A stretch of DNA of 23,393 nucleotides, taken from the NCBI RefSeq assembly GCF_000090795.2, contig NW_003546297.1, forward strand, positions 136,489-159,881, read 5' to 3'. Both the position numbers and the translations under genes were made by a program. The DNA comes from Amphimedon queenslandica (taxonomy: Eukaryota > Porifera > Demospongiae > Haplosclerida > Niphatidae). The notes below the pieces were generated by a model that had not been told where the DNA came from, ran no database searches, and saw only the letters and a list, made by a program, of their open reading frames with translations. Of this stretch, positions 20,574-23,393 are shown one piece after another (positions within the stretch are counted from its first letter, which is position 1; every line of letters begins with the position of its first letter).

Positions 20574-21200
20574 ATGACTATGATAAGGATTGATGCTCTC
20601 TTTTTTTTTGTTCTCTTGGTCTGTTCTGTCACTGGAAAGCCAATTAGTCCTGATTTTGGCTACAATCTTACAGCCCAAGGGGGATGTGGCACTGCAAAAT
20701 TTGTTTATTTTGAACACTTAAATAGAGCAACTTTGTTAAAGGCTCAAGAAAATTTATGCCTCAATATTCCAAAGGCAATAGAAGCAGTTGATAAAGATCC
20801 AGAGCGGTACAAGAAATGGTTTGGCGAGTATTCAAAAAGTCGCAGTGATGTTGTGAAGGAGAATTTCCAGAAGTTATATGATGGCTTGGCTAAGTCTACT
20901 CTTATTTATCAGAATGCAGGTCCATTGTGTGACTATACTGGAATGACGGGACACACTTTTGGACCGTGGGTAGGCATAATGTATACTTGTCCACTCCTTT
21001 ATTCTATACCAACACTCTGTTTGGGATCAGATCAGAAGTCAATTGAAGGCACTCTGCTTCGTGAATGGATGTTTAATTTTGCTTACACTTATCCTGGTGG
21101 CTATGGAGCTATAGAAGCTAAAAGGAGAGCTGAAAAGGAGCCAGATAAAGTCATTCATATTGGAGATAATTATGAATACTTTTACTGCAAGACTCCCTGA
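20574..21200 (+). CDS. Secreted M35 (aspzincin)-like protein with degenerate zinc site, copy A
   Basis: Single-exon frame of 208 residues. The start is taken at MTMIRID because a hydrophobic signal peptide follows (about 4-21); an ATG six bases downstream and a longer frame from 20484 are alternatives. After NLT (N-glycosylation sequon, 31-33) the mature part matches the lysine-specific metallo-endopeptidase/deuterolysin-like M35 fold: RYKKWFGEYSKSR (79-90), a central disulfide region, TLLREWMFNFAYTYPGGYG (160-178) and GDNYEYF (198-203). The family's HExxH becomes REWMF (163-167): Glu is kept but both zinc-binding His are lost, and the usual GTxD aspartate is also missing. Proteolysis is therefore unlikely. 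Six cysteines (38, 62, 119, 139, 149, 205) recur in copy B. It starts 166 bp after PRMT9, and a strong acceptor-like TTTGATTTCAG at 20451-20461 hints at a 5' leader intron. Confidence 0.8.
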   Translation: MTMIRIDALFFFVLLVCSVTGKPISPDFGYNLTAQGGCGTAKFVYFEHLNRATLLKAQENLCLNIPKAIEAVDKDPERYKKWFGEYSKSRSDVVKENFQKLYDGLAKSTLIYQNAGPLCDYTGMTGHTFGPWVGIMYTCPLLYSIPTLCLGSDQKSIEGTLLREWMFNFAYTYPGGYGAIEAKRRAEKEPDKVIHIGDNYEYFYCKTP

Positions 21201-21427
21201 GTAGAGTCAAGAGTTCAAAGGATGGAGGAATATAAGGACATTATACAATAACATTTCTTTCTAAAATATATTTACTGAATATTATTGTGATGTTCTCAAT
21301 AATATAAAAAATGTGTTATTCTTTCACACTATTATCAGTAGTACTATAATGAGTTAATCTGCCAAATTTTTATTAGCTGTGCTGCCAGGAGTAGCACAGT
21401 TTGTTCCTGTTATTCACTGCATAGACA
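21201..21427 (+). promoter_or_regulatory. Spacer between the two M35-like genes
   Basis: This 227-bp AT-rich gap should contain the 3' end of copy A and the promoter or leader of copy B. An acceptor-like TTTTTATTAG lies at about 21366-21375. I see no gene here. Confidence 0.4.
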
Positions 21428-22051
21428 ATGAAGGCTGTTCTCTCCCTTCTCCTGGCCTATGTTGCTATCACTGGCTCAAAGTCAATCAGTGATGATGCTG
21501 CAGAAGATTCTGTCTACAATGTTACAATAGAGGGATGTGGAACTGCCAAATTTGTTAATTTTGATGATTTAAACAAAACAACTCTTGTTAACATTCAAAA
21601 GAGTATGTGCCTCAATCTTCCAAAAGCAATAGAGGCAGTTGATACAGATCCAGAACGATACAGAAAATGGTTTGGTGAGCATTCAAAAAGTCGCAGTGAC
21701 CTTGTGAAGAGGAATCTCCAGAAGCTATACGATGGCTTGACTAAGACTACTCTTGTGTACCAGAATTTTCAAATGCTGTGTGACTTTGCTGGGTCTACAG
21801 CACATTCTGGTGGCCCAATTCTCAAAGTGATGTTCACATGTCCACTGTTGTATACACTCTCCCCTTTCTGTGCTGGCAAGAAACAGAAGACTATGGAGGG
21901 AATAATTCTACGCGAGTGGATGTTTGCTTTTGCCTTTACTTATCCGAGTGGGATTGGAAGTGATATCGCAAGGATAAAGGCTAGAGATAATCCGGATAAA
22001 GCAGTAAAGATTGGAGATAATTATGAATACTTTTATTGTAACACTGAGTGA
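21428..22051 (+). CDS. Secreted M35 (aspzincin)-like protein with degenerate zinc site, copy B
   Basis: Single-exon frame of 207 residues beginning with a signal peptide (about 1-18, MKAVLSLLLAYVAITG). It is about two thirds identical to copy A by eye and almost collinear, so the pair arose by tandem duplication. It keeps the NVT sequon (31-33), the RYRKWFGEHSKSR block (78-90), six cysteines (37, 61, 118, 138, 148, 204) and GDNYEYF (197-202). LREWMFAFAFTYPSG (161-175) replaces the family's zinc-binding HExxH helix and GTxD loop in the same way as copy A, so the loss predates the duplication or is selected. An AATAAA lies at 22105-22110. Single-exon structure among intron-rich neighbours could reflect retroposition or old gene transfer; this is inference. 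The function is unknown. Confidence 0.82.
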   Translation: MKAVLSLLLAYVAITGSKSISDDAAEDSVYNVTIEGCGTAKFVNFDDLNKTTLVNIQKSMCLNLPKAIEAVDTDPERYRKWFGEHSKSRSDLVKRNLQKLYDGLTKTTLVYQNFQMLCDFAGSTAHSGGPILKVMFTCPLLYTLSPFCAGKKQKTMEGIILREWMFAFAFTYPSGIGSDIARIKARDNPDKAVKIGDNYEYFYCNTE

Positions 22052-22104
22052 TTGGAACAGTGAATTAATACATGATAATTTATGCATGTTTATTATCTTC
22101 TTGA

Positions 22105-22110
22105 AATAAA
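22105..22110 (+). terminator. Polyadenylation signal for M35-like copy B
   Basis: AATAAA lies 54 bp after the copy B stop codon, in an AT-rich 3' flank that it shares with the convergent serine racemase gene. Confidence 0.6.
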
Positions 22111-22269
22111 TTAAATAACTTTTTTCAAAAATAATGATAAATTGTTACAACTCATTATCGTGCCAAAGTTAAAACAGGAAATGAATTGAAGCAATTTTGA
22201 AATTTACATAAAAAAATAATTTCGTAGCAAAAATAATTAGTATAATAATAAAGAAACGTTTATAAATTG

Positions 22270-23363
22270 TCACTTGTCAGTAGTAGCTACTCTTGACATC
22301 AGATTTGATAATGTTAATAGATTAACATTACCACCACACAATACAATACCAATCTGTAGAAAACACAATTATTATAAGTATTGGTATTACTTATACAAGG
22401 TACCTTCAATGATTTGTCCATTCCAAATAATTCTTTAAATTTTTCAGTACAAACTGCAGCTAATGGACAGGCAGCAGATGGCTCTATAACTACCTAATGA
22501 AATAGTATTCATAAAAAAAATTTTAGAGCAGCTTTAAAATTTAAAAAATTCCAATTTTGACTGGAATCAAATCAAAATTTTTATACAACATAAAAACATG
22601 TATATGCACCAAAAAATTATATGAAATGAAGAATTCTCTTCGAACAATTCTTGATGAAAGTTGGCCAAATCCCTGTACTATAGTACAGGGACTTTGGCCT
22701 GATTTCTAAAAAACTTAAAAATTTGTAATTTTGATCATAATCAACTCAAACTTGTTACACAGCATAAATATGTATTTATGTATCAGAAAAAAATACAAAA
22801 AGGGAAAGTCCCTCTAATATTTCTATATGTTAATACCTTAAGTCGCTCAAATACAAGTCTCATAGCAGCAATAGTTTCCTCATCAGTCACTCTTATAACT
22901 CCATCCACTGATTTCCTTATGATGCTCCATGGTAGCTCTGTGATACTGACTAACAATCCATCACATATGGTTTGAGGTGATTCATCTTGATTAGGTATAA
23001 GTCGACCTAATAAAAGTATAAAACTTCAATGGTCACTATAACTATCTTAACCTGCTTCCAGAGAATTGGCACAATCATCAGCAGCAGTAGGCTCAGCTCC
23101 GATCACTTTAATATTTGGATTAATCCCCTACTAATACTCAGTAGTATAAAGTTATATATTAAACTGACTTTAGCAGCTATAGCTATTCCACTTATCATTC
23201 CACCACCTCCAACACTAACTACTATAACATCTAAATCAGGAACCTATCGACCATACACGTGACTATATAAATATAGTGCTCTTTACTTGTTCTAAGAACT
23301 CTAATCCCATGGTACCCTGCCCAGCAATTATATCATCATGATTGTGTGAAGACACAAAAACTC
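22270..23363 (-). CDS. SRR: Serine racemase-like PLP enzyme, C-terminal part, partial at right edge
   Basis: Six minus-strand exons: 23363-23287, 23243-23169, 23127-23052, 23006-22837, 22493-22404 and 22353-22270, GT-AG and in phase, encoding about 190 residues to the stop. The order of motifs fits fold-type II serine racemase: IIAGQGTMGLEFL, then SVGGGGMISG (the glycine loop holding the PLP phosphate). Next is GAEPTAADDC, which keeps the Glu/Ala/Asp positions that bind the divalent metal in animal serine racemase. IEPSAACPLAAV and IVLCGGNVNL follow, with Cys where vertebrate enzymes have the Ser that contacts the PLP ring nitrogen. It interconverts L- and D-serine and can eliminate water to give pyruvate. 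Close relatives are threonine dehydratases; the metal-site match favours SRR. The catalytic lysine and substrate serine lie off the right edge. The first exon boundary shown is the least certain. Confidence 0.88.
22520..22830 (+). repeat. Dispersed copy of the palindrome repeat in SRR intron
   Basis: The perfect palindrome CCCTGTACTATAGTACAGGG recurs at 22671-22690, followed by ACTTTGGCCTGATTT. Flanking GGAATCAAATCAAAATTT and AATCAACTCAAACTTG blocks occur on both sides, giving about one and a half units of the KCTD5-intron family. The copy lies in the SRR intron 22494-22836, in antisense orientation to that gene. Confidence 0.85.
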
Positions 23364-23393
23364 CTTGCCATTAAGAGAAGCTAAGACTCATCA

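Noticed and set aside
1..23393. tRNA or rRNA genes
   Set aside because: No cloverleaf with recognisable internal promoter boxes and no rRNA core sequence was seen on reading both strands; a dedicated scan was not possible.

Overview
The window looks like a gene-dense, AT-rich nuclear segment from an early-branching animal. Short GT-AG introns (down to 44 nt) interrupt genes with clear animal relatives: diacylglycerol kinase theta, KCTD5, E2F, a class III-like glucose transporter, SNX19, PRMT9 and serine racemase. Eight to nine genes in 23 kb and many ATT/TAA microsatellites would fit a demosponge such as Amphimedon. That assignment is inference; no search was run.

Layout. The left end holds the N-terminal exons of a DGK-theta-type lipid kinase (minus strand, running off the left edge). 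It lies head-to-head, 119 bp away, with a complete KCTD2/5/17-type gene (plus). The 4.3-kb second intron of that KCTD gene carries a 188-bp tandem repeat array built around a 20-bp palindrome, and a 10-bp-period array of AP-1-like heptamers. KCTD converges on a complete classical E2F gene (minus), followed by a complete sugar transporter (minus). The transporter is head-to-head with a complete SNX19 gene (plus), and SNX19 is followed after only 75 bp by a complete PRMT9 gene (plus). Next come two tandem, apparently single-exon genes for secreted proteins related to M35 (aspzincin) metalloproteases. Both have lost the zinc-binding histidines. The right end holds the C-terminal half of a serine racemase gene (minus, running off the right edge).

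The conserved genes are ordinary housekeeping and signalling functions: lipid second messenger, ubiquitin adaptor, cell-cycle transcription, sugar uptake, endosomal membrane traffic, arginine methylation and D-serine metabolism. I see no pathway that joins them, and their proximity probably reflects genome compactness. The most unusual material is the pair of secreted M35-like pseudoproteases, the palindrome-centred repeat family (also found in introns of SNX19, PRMT9 and SRR), the strand-biased ATT microsatellites inside introns, and the strong excess of the 8-mer TACATGTA. Exon boundaries were assigned by hand from splice signals, phase and recognisable family motifs.
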